From an uncultured Solirubrobacteraceae bacterium (GTDB taxonomy: Bacteria; Actinomycetota; Thermoleophilia; Solirubrobacterales; Solirubrobacteraceae): a stretch of DNA of 12,835 nt. The stretch spans positions 1-12,835 of the forward strand of contig CATPBV010000340.1 of assembly GCA_955652345.1 (NCBI GenBank), read 5' to 3'. Shown here in pieces: positions 6,766 to 12,835 of this stretch (the stretch's first letter is position 1; every line of letters starts with the position of its first letter). Below the pieces are notes generated by a model. It worked only from the letters and a program-made list of their open reading frames with translations, was not told where the DNA came from and made no database searches. The translations under genes and the position numbers were made by a program.

Positions 6766-8450
6766 CGGATCCCAGCGATCGCCGTGTCATCCTCGGACGC
6801 ATGATCGCGGAGATCCTCGAGGACTCGCGTCAGCAGCTCATCGAGTGAGACGTGATTCGTACTCGCCCGCGCCCGCAGGCGCTCCAGGCCCGCGTCGATG
6901 CTCTCTCCGCGACGTTCCACCAATCCGTCGGTGTACGCCAGCAAAGTCGCACCCGGCGGGGCTGAGACCGTCGTCGACGTGTAGGAGGCAGAGCGGTCAA
7001 CGCCGACCGGCAGTCCAATCTCGCCTTGCACGAACTCGCCTCCCTCGCCCGTGATCATGAGCGGCGGGAGATGGCCGGCGCTCGTCACGCTCACCGTACG
7101 AGCCGGGACGTCGACCAGGGCACACAGCACCGTGGCCAGCTGCCTGTCAGCCTTGACGCTGACCAGCTTCGACAGCTTGCTCAGCAGCTCCGGGGGCGGA
7201 TCGCCTTGCGCCGCGTAGGCATGGATCGCATAGCGCAGCGCCGCCATCGTCGTCGCCGCGCGCAGGCCCCTGCCAGATACATCACCGACGACGAGCAGCA
7301 GTCGCCGATCGTCGAGCGCGATCAGGTCGTACCAATCGCCGCCGATCTCGACGCCGTGAGCGCCCGCCTCGTAGCGCGCGCTCGTCTGGACCCCGGGGAG
7401 CTGCGGGAGCGTCTCCGGGAGCAGCGCGTGCTGGAGCGTCTGCGCTATTCCTCGTTGCTCGGCGTAGAGCCGGCGGTTCTCCTCGGCGATCTCCTCGAGA
7501 CGGGCGGCTAGGCGCTCCGCACCGCGGCGGCGATCGATCAGCCGCGCCGCTACCAGTGCCGCGCCGGCGCTCAGCAGCACCCCGATGATCGCGATTGCGG
7601 GTGGCAGCCGCTGCGGAAGCGATCCGCCAAGAGAGCGGCGTGCGGCCACCGCCACCGTGAAGGAGCTGTCCCCGATGGGTGTCTTGACGATGTCGGTTCG
7701 GCCCATGAGGGGAAGGTGCCGCACGCTGGCGATGAGCAGATTTGCGCGAGTCGTGGACGGTCCGAGGTACACCGCATAGTCGATCTCCGAGAACGCCGCG
7801 TTGTTCTGGACCGGCGCGTAGCGATTGGCCGGAACCGCGCTCTCCCCATAGGCCACGAACGGTCCAGGGGCCACCCCGGCGAAGGCGTATCCGATCCGCG
7901 GAATGGGTGATTGCAGGAAGCCGGTCACGCTCAACCTCGATTTGGCGGACGCTCGCGCGAGGAATGCAGGCGCCAGCTGGATCGAGGCGCTGAGCGCGGG
8001 AGGCACGCCAACGACAGCGACCGGTCCTTGCCCGGGGTTGCTGACCCGCCACAGCGACAGCGACACGAACGGCTGGCCGGCGCTCAGTCCGACGTAGGGA
8101 GCGGCGAACCGCTTGAACTTCGCGACATTCCCGCCGGTCGCGTCCGCCAGTGCCGCAGCCGAACCAAGCGGCGTCTGGATGCTCGGAATCACCTCGGTCA
8201 GCACCATGCCGACCTCGCGCGCGCGCAGGCCGAGGAGTTGCTTGTCGTTCTTTCTGTTCAACGCAGCGGACACCAGCGTCAGCGCAGCCGTGATCAGAAG
8301 ACCGATGGCGAGCACCGCCAGGGCGGGCCAGAACGGCCAGCGGCCATCCTTTCGGGCCCGGGTGATAACGGGAGTCTCACCGTCGTCGGTCAGCCCGGTC
8401 TCGACCTCGCGCCCAGCGACAGTCGTCACGGCCGCCAAGGCTACTCGCAA
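6753..8450 (-). CDS. Membrane sensor SpoIIE-family PP2C phosphatase
   Basis: The 565-residue protein has one membrane helix at about 38-62 and an extracytoplasmic sensor of about 215 residues. A second helix follows at about 283-304, then a short helical linker (AERLAARLEEIAEENRRLYA) and a SpoIIE/PP2C catalytic domain from about 335. The metal-binding motifs are intact: GGDWYDLI (D372), GDVSGRG (D390), SAGHLPPL, YTDGLVERR (D508) and EDDTA (D554/D555). It should dephosphorylate the downstream STAS protein in response to an outside signal. The sensor looks CHASE-like in placement but I could not name the domain. The start is TTG at 8450 after a G-rich stretch; GTG at 8429 is an alternative. Confidence 0.92.
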   Translation of the reverse strand: MRVALAAVTTVAGREVETGLTDDGETPVITRARKDGRWPFWPALAVLAIGLLITAALTLVSAALNRKNDKQLLGLRAREVGMVLTEVIPSIQTPLGSAAALADATGGNVAKFKRFAAPYVGLSAGQPFVSLSLWRVSNPGQGPVAVVGVPPALSASIQLAPAFLARASAKSRLSVTGFLQSPIPRIGYAFAGVAPGPFVAYGESAVPANRYAPVQNNAAFSEIDYAVYLGPSTTRANLLIASVRHLPLMGRTDIVKTPIGDSSFTVAVAARRSLGGSLPQRLPPAIAIIGVLLSAGAALVAARLIDRRRGAERLAARLEEIAEENRRLYAEQRGIAQTLQHALLPETLPQLPGVQTSARYEAGAHGVEIGGDWYDLIALDDRRLLLVVGDVSGRGLRAATTMAALRYAIHAYAAQGDPPPELLSKLSKLVSVKADRQLATVLCALVDVPARTVSVTSAGHLPPLMITGEGGEFVQGEIGLPVGVDRSASYTSTTVSAPPGATLLAYTDGLVERRGESIDAGLERLRARASTNHVSLDELLTRVLEDLRDHASEDDTAIAGIRWMN

Positions 8451-8458
8451 GCCGTCCC

Positions 8459-8485
8459 CCCGTCGACGGGCACGATCGTGCCCGT
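8459..8485. repeat. Two overlapping perfect palindromes before the phosphatase gene
   Basis: CCCGTCGACGGG (8459-8470) and ACGGGCACGATCGTGCCCGT (8466-8485) are both perfect inverted repeats and share 5 bases. They fill most of the 34-base gap between the stop codon of the DUF3147-like gene and the TTG start of the phosphatase. There is no T-run, so a classical intrinsic terminator is not supported. An operator, or an mRNA hairpin separating the two genes, is possible. Confidence 0.7.
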
Positions 8486-8907
8486 TAGCGAAACCAGGCG
8501 AGCCGGTAGCCGAGCAGCGCCACGAGGAGCCAGGCGACCGTCGCCAGTGCGAGGGCGATCCCGCCGTCGAGCTCGCCCATAGCGATTGCGGCGGTCGCGG
8601 CGAACGCGGCCAGAGCGCATCCGCCGATCACCGCTCCGCGCGCGTCTTCCCGCGCCTCGGCACTGTCTTCCTGTTCCTCGATCAACGTGAGGCTGGCCGC
8701 GAGGATCGCCGGGAACGCAAGCAGGATGCCGCCTGCCCGCACCCCGAACGCGATCGTCACGACCCCGGCAACGACCGACGTCAGCGCGCCGGCGATCAAC
8801 CGAACGCCAAGATTGCGAGCCCTGATCTCACGAACCTTGCCGGGCTGGAGCGACGGCCGCTCGGCGACGCGCCGCGTGATCGGAGCCTCTTCTGGCGGAT
8901 TGCTCAT
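8485..8907 (-). CDS. Four-helix membrane protein, DUF3147-like
   Basis: The 140-residue protein has a hydrophilic N-terminus of about 33 residues and then four hydrophobic segments: RLIAGALTSVVAGVVTIAF, GGILLAFPAILAASLTLI, GAVIGGCALAAFAATAAIAM and GIALALATVAWLLVALLGY. An acidic loop (EEQEDSAEAREDARG) lies between helices 2 and 3. The G-x-x-L-x-F-P-A-I-x-x-A pattern resembles DUF3147-type proteins and the neighbouring gene upstream, suggesting a paralogous pair that could form a heteromer. The function is unknown. The ATG directly follows AGGAG with no spacer, which is unusually tight. The gene begins 24 bases after the stop of its neighbour. Confidence 0.75.
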   Translation of the reverse strand: MSNPPEEAPITRRVAERPSLQPGKVREIRARNLGVRLIAGALTSVVAGVVTIAFGVRAGGILLAFPAILAASLTLIEEQEDSAEAREDARGAVIGGCALAAFAATAAIAMGELDGGIALALATVAWLLVALLGYRLAWFR

Positions 8908-8931
8908 CTCCTCAGCACCCGGCGATCGTGA

Positions 8932-9282
8932 TCATGCGCTCAGCACCGGGACGGCGATGATCGCCGCGACCGCGACCCAGGCACCGAGCGCCGCGGCGGC
9001 GGCGTACGACGCACGCATCCGGCGGAGCAGCGGAACGGCGGCCGCGGCGTAGGCGATCATGCCCGCGCTACCGGCGAGCATCCCGGTGGCATTCTCGCGC
9101 GCCGCGTGGCCCCCTTTGTCGAGCAGCACGATCGTCAACCCGGCGATCGCGACAGCCGGGGCGGCGCTGAACAGGCCGGCGAAGCGCTTGGGCGACAGAC
9201 CTTCCGAGAGCAGCGCGAACGCTGTGACGAGTGCGCCGCCCGCGAGGCCCTTGACGGCAAGGATGAGGACGTCGTGGGCGAT
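8932..9282 (-). CDS. DUF3147-like small membrane protein with a probable ATC start
   Basis: Read from 9282 the frame gives 116 residues: AHDVLILAVKGLAGGALVTA, a conserved-looking SPKRFAGLFSAAPAVAIAG, a KGGHAARENATG loop, and two further hydrophobic segments ending in VPVLSA. This is the layout of DUF3147-type proteins with four helices. No ATG, GTG or TTG exists between the upstream in-frame stop (9292-9294) and the TTG at 9138, which would remove the first 48 residues including helix 1. The codon where Met is expected is ATC (9280-9282). Either ATC is used, or a start has been lost by mutation or sequencing error. Function unknown. Confidence 0.68.
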   Translation of the reverse strand: MAHDVLILAVKGLAGGALVTAFALLSEGLSPKRFAGLFSAAPAVAIAGLTIVLLDKGGHAARENATGMLAGSAGMIAYAAAAVPLLRRMRASYAAAAALGAWVAVAAIIAVPVLSA

Positions 9283-9538
9283 TGGCGCCGCCTACAGGGT
9301 CCCGTCAGCACCGGTTCCTGCGAGAGCCTTCACAGCAGCCGGCGACAGAAGGGGCCTCGACGCCGCCAAGGACGCCTCGGACAAGACCGCCAACGCCGTC
9401 CAGCAAGACCCGGATGATTCTCACGGGCTTTCCGAATACCCGGATACGAGCTCTCCGAGTCGCTAGAACTACAGGCCGACCGATGGACGAGGCGTTCATA
9501 ACGGCGGTCCGGCTGCGACCCTCGGCGTCGGGCAATCC

Positions 9539-9657
9539 CGTGTGCATGACGCGTCACGCTCGGTGTCCGCGGCCTTGCCTGGCGTGTTACGCACGTCATT
9601 TGTGCATGACACGTCACGCCTCCCGCCAGACACGTCCCCTGACGCGTCATGCACACG
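9539..9657. repeat. Three-copy motif TGTGCATGACRCGTCA, inverted pair plus direct copy
   Basis: Copy 1 is at 9541-9556 (+). Copy 2 is at 9601-9616 (+), exactly 60 bases on, with one difference (A for G). Copy 3 is at 9640-9655 on the - strand. Copies 1 and 2 agree at 18 of 19 bases when extended to 9559 and 9619. Copies 1 and 3 are an exact 18-base inverted repeat (9539-9556 with 9640-9657). The core TGACGCGTCA is itself a palindrome. A further half-site ACGTCA is at 9593-9598. This could be a cluster of binding sites for a dimeric protein, or a small inverted-repeat element. Confidence 0.8.
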
Positions 9658-9742
9658 ATTTCGAGCGGTCACATCGATCAAGAGCCACCCGAGCCCCGAA
9701 CCCGCCCCCTTCATTGAAGGTTGTTGCCGTTCCCCACAGGCC

Positions 9743-9928
9743 AAGCGCCTTCGCGATGATCCCGCGGGAGCATCGCGCGTGGTCGGTGTCGAGCTTCGCC
9801 GCAACCCCGTACACCAGCAGCCGGGTCGCCTCGACCTCGGTGGCCAGGTCCGCCAGCCAGTGGCGGAGCGCCTGGAAGCTGCCGATCCGGCGCCCGAACT
9901 GCTTGCGCTGACGTCGGAAGCCAGACAC
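9743..9928 (-). pseudogene. Remnant of an acyl-CoA dehydrogenase gene
   Basis: The - strand frame reads VSGFRRQRKQFGRRIGSFQA, then LRHWLADLATEVEATRLLVY, then GVAAKLD and IIAKAL. This matches the C-terminal helical domain of acyl-CoA dehydrogenases, whose signature is (E/Q)RKQFGxPIxxFQAxxHxLADMAxxxEAxRLL. Only about 60 residues are present. The upstream part of the enzyme is missing, because the PolX gene starts at 9975 on the other strand. The downstream part decays into unrelated sequence. The fragment is far too short to be active (family about 380 residues), so it is a relic of a deleted gene. Confidence 0.72.
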
Positions 9929-9974
9929 TTCGCCGCGGCCGCTGTAGCGAGCCGTTCCCGGGACACTGTCTCTC

Positions 9975-11588
9975 GTGGACAACGGTGACGTCGCCGATCG
10001 GCTGGAGATGTTCGCGTCGATGCTCGAGCTCGCCGATGCGAACCCCTACACCGTTCGGGCCTATCGCCGCGCTGCCGAGACGGTTCGCAGCGCGCCTGTC
10101 CCCGTCGTCGAGCTCGTGCGCTCCGGACGGGCCCGCGACCTTCGTGGGATCGGCCCAGGGATCGAGGCGCGGCTGCGCGAGCTGGCGGAGACCGGAGAGA
10201 TCGCCGAGCTTGCGTCGCTCGAGCGTGAGCTCGCACCCGATCTCATCGGCCTCGGCCGCTACCTCGGGATCGGCGCGAAGCGTTTCACCGAGCTCGCGCG
10301 AGCACTTGACGTGCGGACGGTCGAGGAGTTTCGCGACGCGGCCGCTGCTGGGCGGCTGCAAGCGGTGCCGGGTCTGGGGCCGAAGACCGAGGCGCGGCTG
10401 CTCGAGGGGCTGGCCCCCGAGGCCAGGCCGCGACCACGGCGCGGGCTTCTGCTGAACCGTGCGAGCGAGCTCGTCGGGGGCATCGCGGCTGCGCTCGGCG
10501 GCACGGCGGCCGGCGACGTGCGCCGGTGGCGCGACTCGTGCGAGGAGCTCGTCGTCGTTTGCGCCGCCGCCGACCCCGGCTCGCTGCTGGCGCGCTTCGC
10601 GGCGCTCCCTCAGATCGTCGCGATCGTCGAGGAGGGCGCCCGCCACGCGGTGGGCGTGACAGTCGAGGGAGTGCCGGTCCAACTCGTCGCCGCGCCGCCG
10701 GGACGGTTTGGCACGGCGTTGCTGCGGGCGACAGGCTCGAGCGCGTACGTCGGCGCGCTCGAGCCGCTCCCGGACGCAGCGGAAGAGGAGGCGGTGTACG
10801 GAGCGCTCGGTGTCCCCTGGTGTCCGCCTGAGCTGCGCGAGGAGCCGTTCCGCGGACCACCGCCGCCGCTCGTCGAGCTCGAGGAGATCCGCGGGGACCT
10901 GCATTGCCACACGACCTGGTCCGATGGGCGGGAGAGTGTCGAAGACATGGCTCGGGCAGCCCAGGAGCGGGGATATGACTACCTCGCGATCTGCGATCAC
11001 ACTCCCGCCGTAGGCGCCGTCAGAGGGCTCACCCCCGACGATCTCCGCAGGCAGGGCGAGGAAATTGCGGCCGCGAATGAGCTGCTCGCGCCGTTCCGCG
11101 TCTTGCGTGGGATCGAATGCGACATCCTTGCCGACGGTCGGCTCGATCTTCCCGACGACATCCTGGGCGAGCTCGAGTGGGTGCAGGCAAGCGTCCACGG
11201 CGGGCAACGGATGCCGGGCCCGGACATGACCAAACGGGTCGAGGAGGCGCTTCGCAACCCGCATGTCCGCTGCCTAAGCCATCCGACCGGCCGCTACATA
11301 AACAGGCGTCCAGAGAACGCTGTCGACCTCGAGCGCGTGTTCGAGGTCGCGCTCGAACAAGGGGTCGCACTCGAGGTCAACGGCCTTGCAAATCGCCTCG
11401 ACCTGAGTGCTCAGCACGTTCGCGATGCGCTGCGCGCCGGCGTGCAGATCGTCTGCTCGACCGATGCGCACTCGATCCGCGGGCTCGGAAACATGGAGCT
11501 CTCGGTCGCAACTGCGAGGCGCGGCTGGGCAACGGCCACCAGCGTCGTCAACGCGCGACCGCTGGACGAGATCCTTAATCGCACGTAG
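9975..11588 (+). CDS. polX: PolX-family protein: HhH repeats, degenerate polymerase domain, intact PHP nuclease
   Basis: The 537-residue protein follows bacterial/archaeal PolX order. Helix-hairpin-helix motifs are at about 56-70 (LRGIGPGIEARL) and 131-146 (VPGLGPKTEARL). A Pol X palm region follows at about 160-285, and a PHP domain from about 306. PHP metal ligands are all present: H310/H312 (DLHCHTTWSDG), D317, H342, E381 (GIECDI), H408, H436 (LSHPTGR), D497 and H499 (STDAHS). This supports 3'-5' exonuclease or phosphoesterase action in base-excision repair. The palm is damaged: the usual GDxD is replaced by E-E-L-V (190-193), and the third Asp by Gln236 (GVPVQL). Polymerase activity is probably lost. 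The start is GTG; the N-terminus VADRLEMFASMLELADANPY fits the family. Confidence 0.9.
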   Translation: MDNGDVADRLEMFASMLELADANPYTVRAYRRAAETVRSAPVPVVELVRSGRARDLRGIGPGIEARLRELAETGEIAELASLERELAPDLIGLGRYLGIGAKRFTELARALDVRTVEEFRDAAAAGRLQAVPGLGPKTEARLLEGLAPEARPRPRRGLLLNRASELVGGIAAALGGTAAGDVRRWRDSCEELVVVCAAADPGSLLARFAALPQIVAIVEEGARHAVGVTVEGVPVQLVAAPPGRFGTALLRATGSSAYVGALEPLPDAAEEEAVYGALGVPWCPPELREEPFRGPPPPLVELEEIRGDLHCHTTWSDGRESVEDMARAAQERGYDYLAICDHTPAVGAVRGLTPDDLRRQGEEIAAANELLAPFRVLRGIECDILADGRLDLPDDILGELEWVQASVHGGQRMPGPDMTKRVEEALRNPHVRCLSHPTGRYINRRPENAVDLERVFEVALEQGVALEVNGLANRLDLSAQHVRDALRAGVQIVCSTDAHSIRGLGNMELSVATARRGWATATSVVNARPLDEILNRT

Positions 11589-11635
11589 CCGGACCCCAGT
11601 GAGCGGCACCTCCGGGGTTCGAGGGCTACGACGGG

Positions 11636-11641
11636 TAGTCT
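11636..11641 (+). promoter_or_regulatory. Candidate -10 element TAGTCT for a leaderless transcript
   Basis: TAGTCT ends 6 bases before the ATG at 11648. This would put the transcription start at or very near the A of the start codon. No Shine-Dalgarno sequence precedes this ATG, which fits leaderless initiation, common in actinobacteria. No clear -35 hexamer was found, so this is a weak inference. Confidence 0.25.
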
Positions 11642-11647
11642 GGCGCG

Positions 11648-12835
11648 ATGAGCGCCCCCCGGAGTGGCAAGACGGCGATCGCAGCGCTGTTCGTTGCGGC
11701 CGCGCTCGCGGCCGCGGCACTGGCCACGGCCAGCGCCCGCGTGGCGCCTAGAGCAGCTCGGCCAACCGGTCCGATATTCGGGCACGCCGGGCGCTGGATC
11801 ACCGATGCGAGCGGCCGAGTGGTGGTCGTTCACGGCATCAACATGGTGAACAAGCGTCCGCCCTACTACCCCGCTGCCGTCGGCTTCAACGACGACGATG
11901 CCCGGCTGCTTGTGCGACTTGGCTTTGACGCGGTGCGCGTCGGCGTGATCTGGAGGGCGCTCGAGCCCGCGCCGGGCGTGTTCAACGACGTCTACCTGAA
12001 CCAGATCGCGCGCACGATCAGGACGCTCGCCCAGCACGGGATCTCGTCGCTGGTCGATTTCCATCAGGACCTTCTGAACGAGCGTTTCCAGGGCGAGGGC
12101 TTCCCGACCTGGGCGATCCAGGACGGTGGGCTGCCGAACCCGATGCTGGGGTTCCCGGGCAATTACGGAGGCAATCCCGCGCTCCAGCATGCCTTCGCTC
12201 GGTTCTGGAGCAATGCTCCGGGGCCGGGCGGGATCGGGCTTCAGGACCGCTACGCGGCTGCCTGGCGCCGAGTCGCCACAGCGTTCGCGAGCGATCCGAA
12301 CGTGCTCGGCTACGAGCTGCTGAACGAACCTTTCCCCGGAGCCGGCTTGCTGACCTGCGCGCCCGCTAGCGGCTGCCCAGCTTTCGACGCGAAGCTGACC
12401 GCGTTCAACCGCAAGGTGGCGAGGGCCATCAGGCGCGCCGACCGTAGGCATCTGGTCTTCTACGAGCCGGACGTGCTGTTCGACTTCGGCGCGGCCACGG
12501 CCGTCGGCGCACTCGACCAGGGTCCGGCGGGATTCGCCTTTCACGACTACTGCGCCAAGACCACGCCGATCGGCTGCGTGAGCGAGCCGAAAGGGTTCGC
12601 TCACGCGCTCGCGCACGTAGGCCGTACCCGTGAGGCGCTGATCCTTACCGAGTTCGGCTCGACCCCGTTCGCCGGCGATCTGAGCGGGATGGTGCGACTC
12701 GCCGACCAGAACATGGTGCCGTGGCTCGAGTGGTCCTACTGCCCGTGCCACGACCCGACCGGCGCGAGCCCGGACCCGATCGTGTTCGATCCGGCGAAGC
12801 CACCTCGCGGCGCGAACCTCGGATCGCTTGCGCTG
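11648..12835 (+). CDS. Secreted GH5 endoglycoceramidase-like glycosidase (3' end outside window)
   Basis: The 396 visible residues begin with a signal peptide: basic SAPRSGK, then an Ala-rich hydrophobic core to about residue 30. A GH5 (beta/alpha)8 barrel follows. HGINMVNKRPPYYP, FDAVRVGVIWRALEPAPGVF, LVDFHQDLLNERFQGEGFP and GYELLNEPFPG (acid/base E227) match endoglycoceramidases. So do AFHDYC (H299), LILTEFGST (nucleophile E335) and WLEWSYC. The family hydrolyses the bond between an oligosaccharide and a ceramide or similar lipid. The natural substrate here may be another glycolipid. Cysteines at 237, 243, 302, 310, 365 and 367 suggest disulfides outside the cell. The frame is open to the last base, so the gene is incomplete. 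Confidence 0.9.
   Translation, partial: MSAPRSGKTAIAALFVAAALAAAALATASARVAPRAARPTGPIFGHAGRWITDASGRVVVVHGINMVNKRPPYYPAAVGFNDDDARLLVRLGFDAVRVGVIWRALEPAPGVFNDVYLNQIARTIRTLAQHGISSLVDFHQDLLNERFQGEGFPTWAIQDGGLPNPMLGFPGNYGGNPALQHAFARFWSNAPGPGGIGLQDRYAAAWRRVATAFASDPNVLGYELLNEPFPGAGLLTCAPASGCPAFDAKLTAFNRKVARAIRRADRRHLVFYEPDVLFDFGAATAVGALDQGPAGFAFHDYCAKTTPIGCVSEPKGFAHALAHVGRTREALILTEFGSTPFAGDLSGMVRLADQNMVPWLEWSYCPCHDPTGASPDPIVFDPAKPPRGANLGSLAL

Larger units (their letters stand above)
9293..9974. other. 682-base spacer without an intact gene
   Basis: This stretch lies between the DUF3147-like pair and the PolX gene. It contains a three-copy 16-base motif (9539-9657) and an acyl-CoA dehydrogenase remnant (9743-9928, - strand). 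A - strand open frame at 9305-9499 encodes a short basic and hydrophobic peptide (RVFGKPVRIIRVLLDGVGG) that I do not recognise and do not call as a gene. The mix of repeats and decayed coding sequence suggests a site of past insertion or deletion. Confidence 0.6.

Noticed and set aside
9305..9547. 80-codon - strand frame upstream of the DUF3147-like pair
   Set aside because: No ribosome binding site and no family recognised; it remains a weak possibility and is mentioned under the spacer.
9711..11264. 517-codon - strand frame antisense to polX
   Set aside because: The composition is an antisense shadow and polX on the other strand has clear HhH and PHP motifs.
11592..11620. Weak stem GGACCCC/GGGGTTC after polX as a terminator
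   Set aside because: The stem includes a G-T pair, the loop is 16 bases and no T-run follows.
11411..12751. 446-codon - strand frame antisense to the glycosidase
   Set aside because: The + strand reading has a signal peptide and all GH5 catalytic motifs; the antisense frame has no recognisable domain.

Overview
The window comes from a GC-rich bacterium, most likely an actinobacterium of the Thermoleophilia/Solirubrobacterales kind. This is inferred from the strong G/C bias at third codon positions, GTG and TTG starts, a Zn-finger/RskA-type anti-sigma factor next to an ECF sigma factor, a SpoIIE/STAS/HATPase partner-switching operon, and DUF3147-like small membrane proteins. No rRNA, tRNA, CRISPR array or intact insertion sequence was seen.

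Left part (1-2826, + strand). After a gene-poor edge there is a compact three-gene run: a lipoprotein with two Y-x4-D repeats, an APC-superfamily permease, and an XRE-family regulator with a C-terminal cupin. The regulator probably senses a small ligand and controls the transporter, but this is inferred from position only. A DHA2-type (QacA/EmrB-like) multidrug efflux gene on the - strand (2830-4407) converges on this run with a 3-base gap.

Middle (4645-8450). An ECF sigma factor and its RskA-like membrane anti-sigma factor form a + strand pair. They converge on a - strand signalling operon: membrane sensor SpoIIE-type PP2C phosphatase, STAS anti-anti-sigma factor, and RsbW-like ATP-binding kinase. 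The last gene of that operon overlaps the anti-sigma gene tail-to-tail by 162 bases. The two stress-signalling systems therefore lie back to back: one releases an ECF sigma factor from a membrane anchor, the other works by Ser phosphorylation and dephosphorylation.

Upstream of the phosphatase (8485-9282, - strand) are two adjacent four-helix membrane proteins resembling DUF3147. The first of them has no standard start codon for its full conserved length. A 34-base gap with two overlapping perfect palindromes separates this pair from the phosphatase.

Right part. The spacer at 9293-9974 holds three copies of a 16-base motif arranged as an inverted pair around a direct copy, and an eroded piece of an acyl-CoA dehydrogenase gene. 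It is followed by a PolX-family gene whose PHP nuclease motifs are intact but whose polymerase catalytic aspartates all appear replaced. A secreted GH5 endoglycoceramidase-like glycosidase then runs off the right edge of the window.

The observations most worth a second look are the polymerase-dead PolX, the repeat-bearing spacer with the acyl-CoA dehydrogenase remnant, the DUF3147 gene with a probable ATC start, and the convergent overlap of two sigma-control operons. I did not find a clear new multi-gene defence or biosynthetic system.
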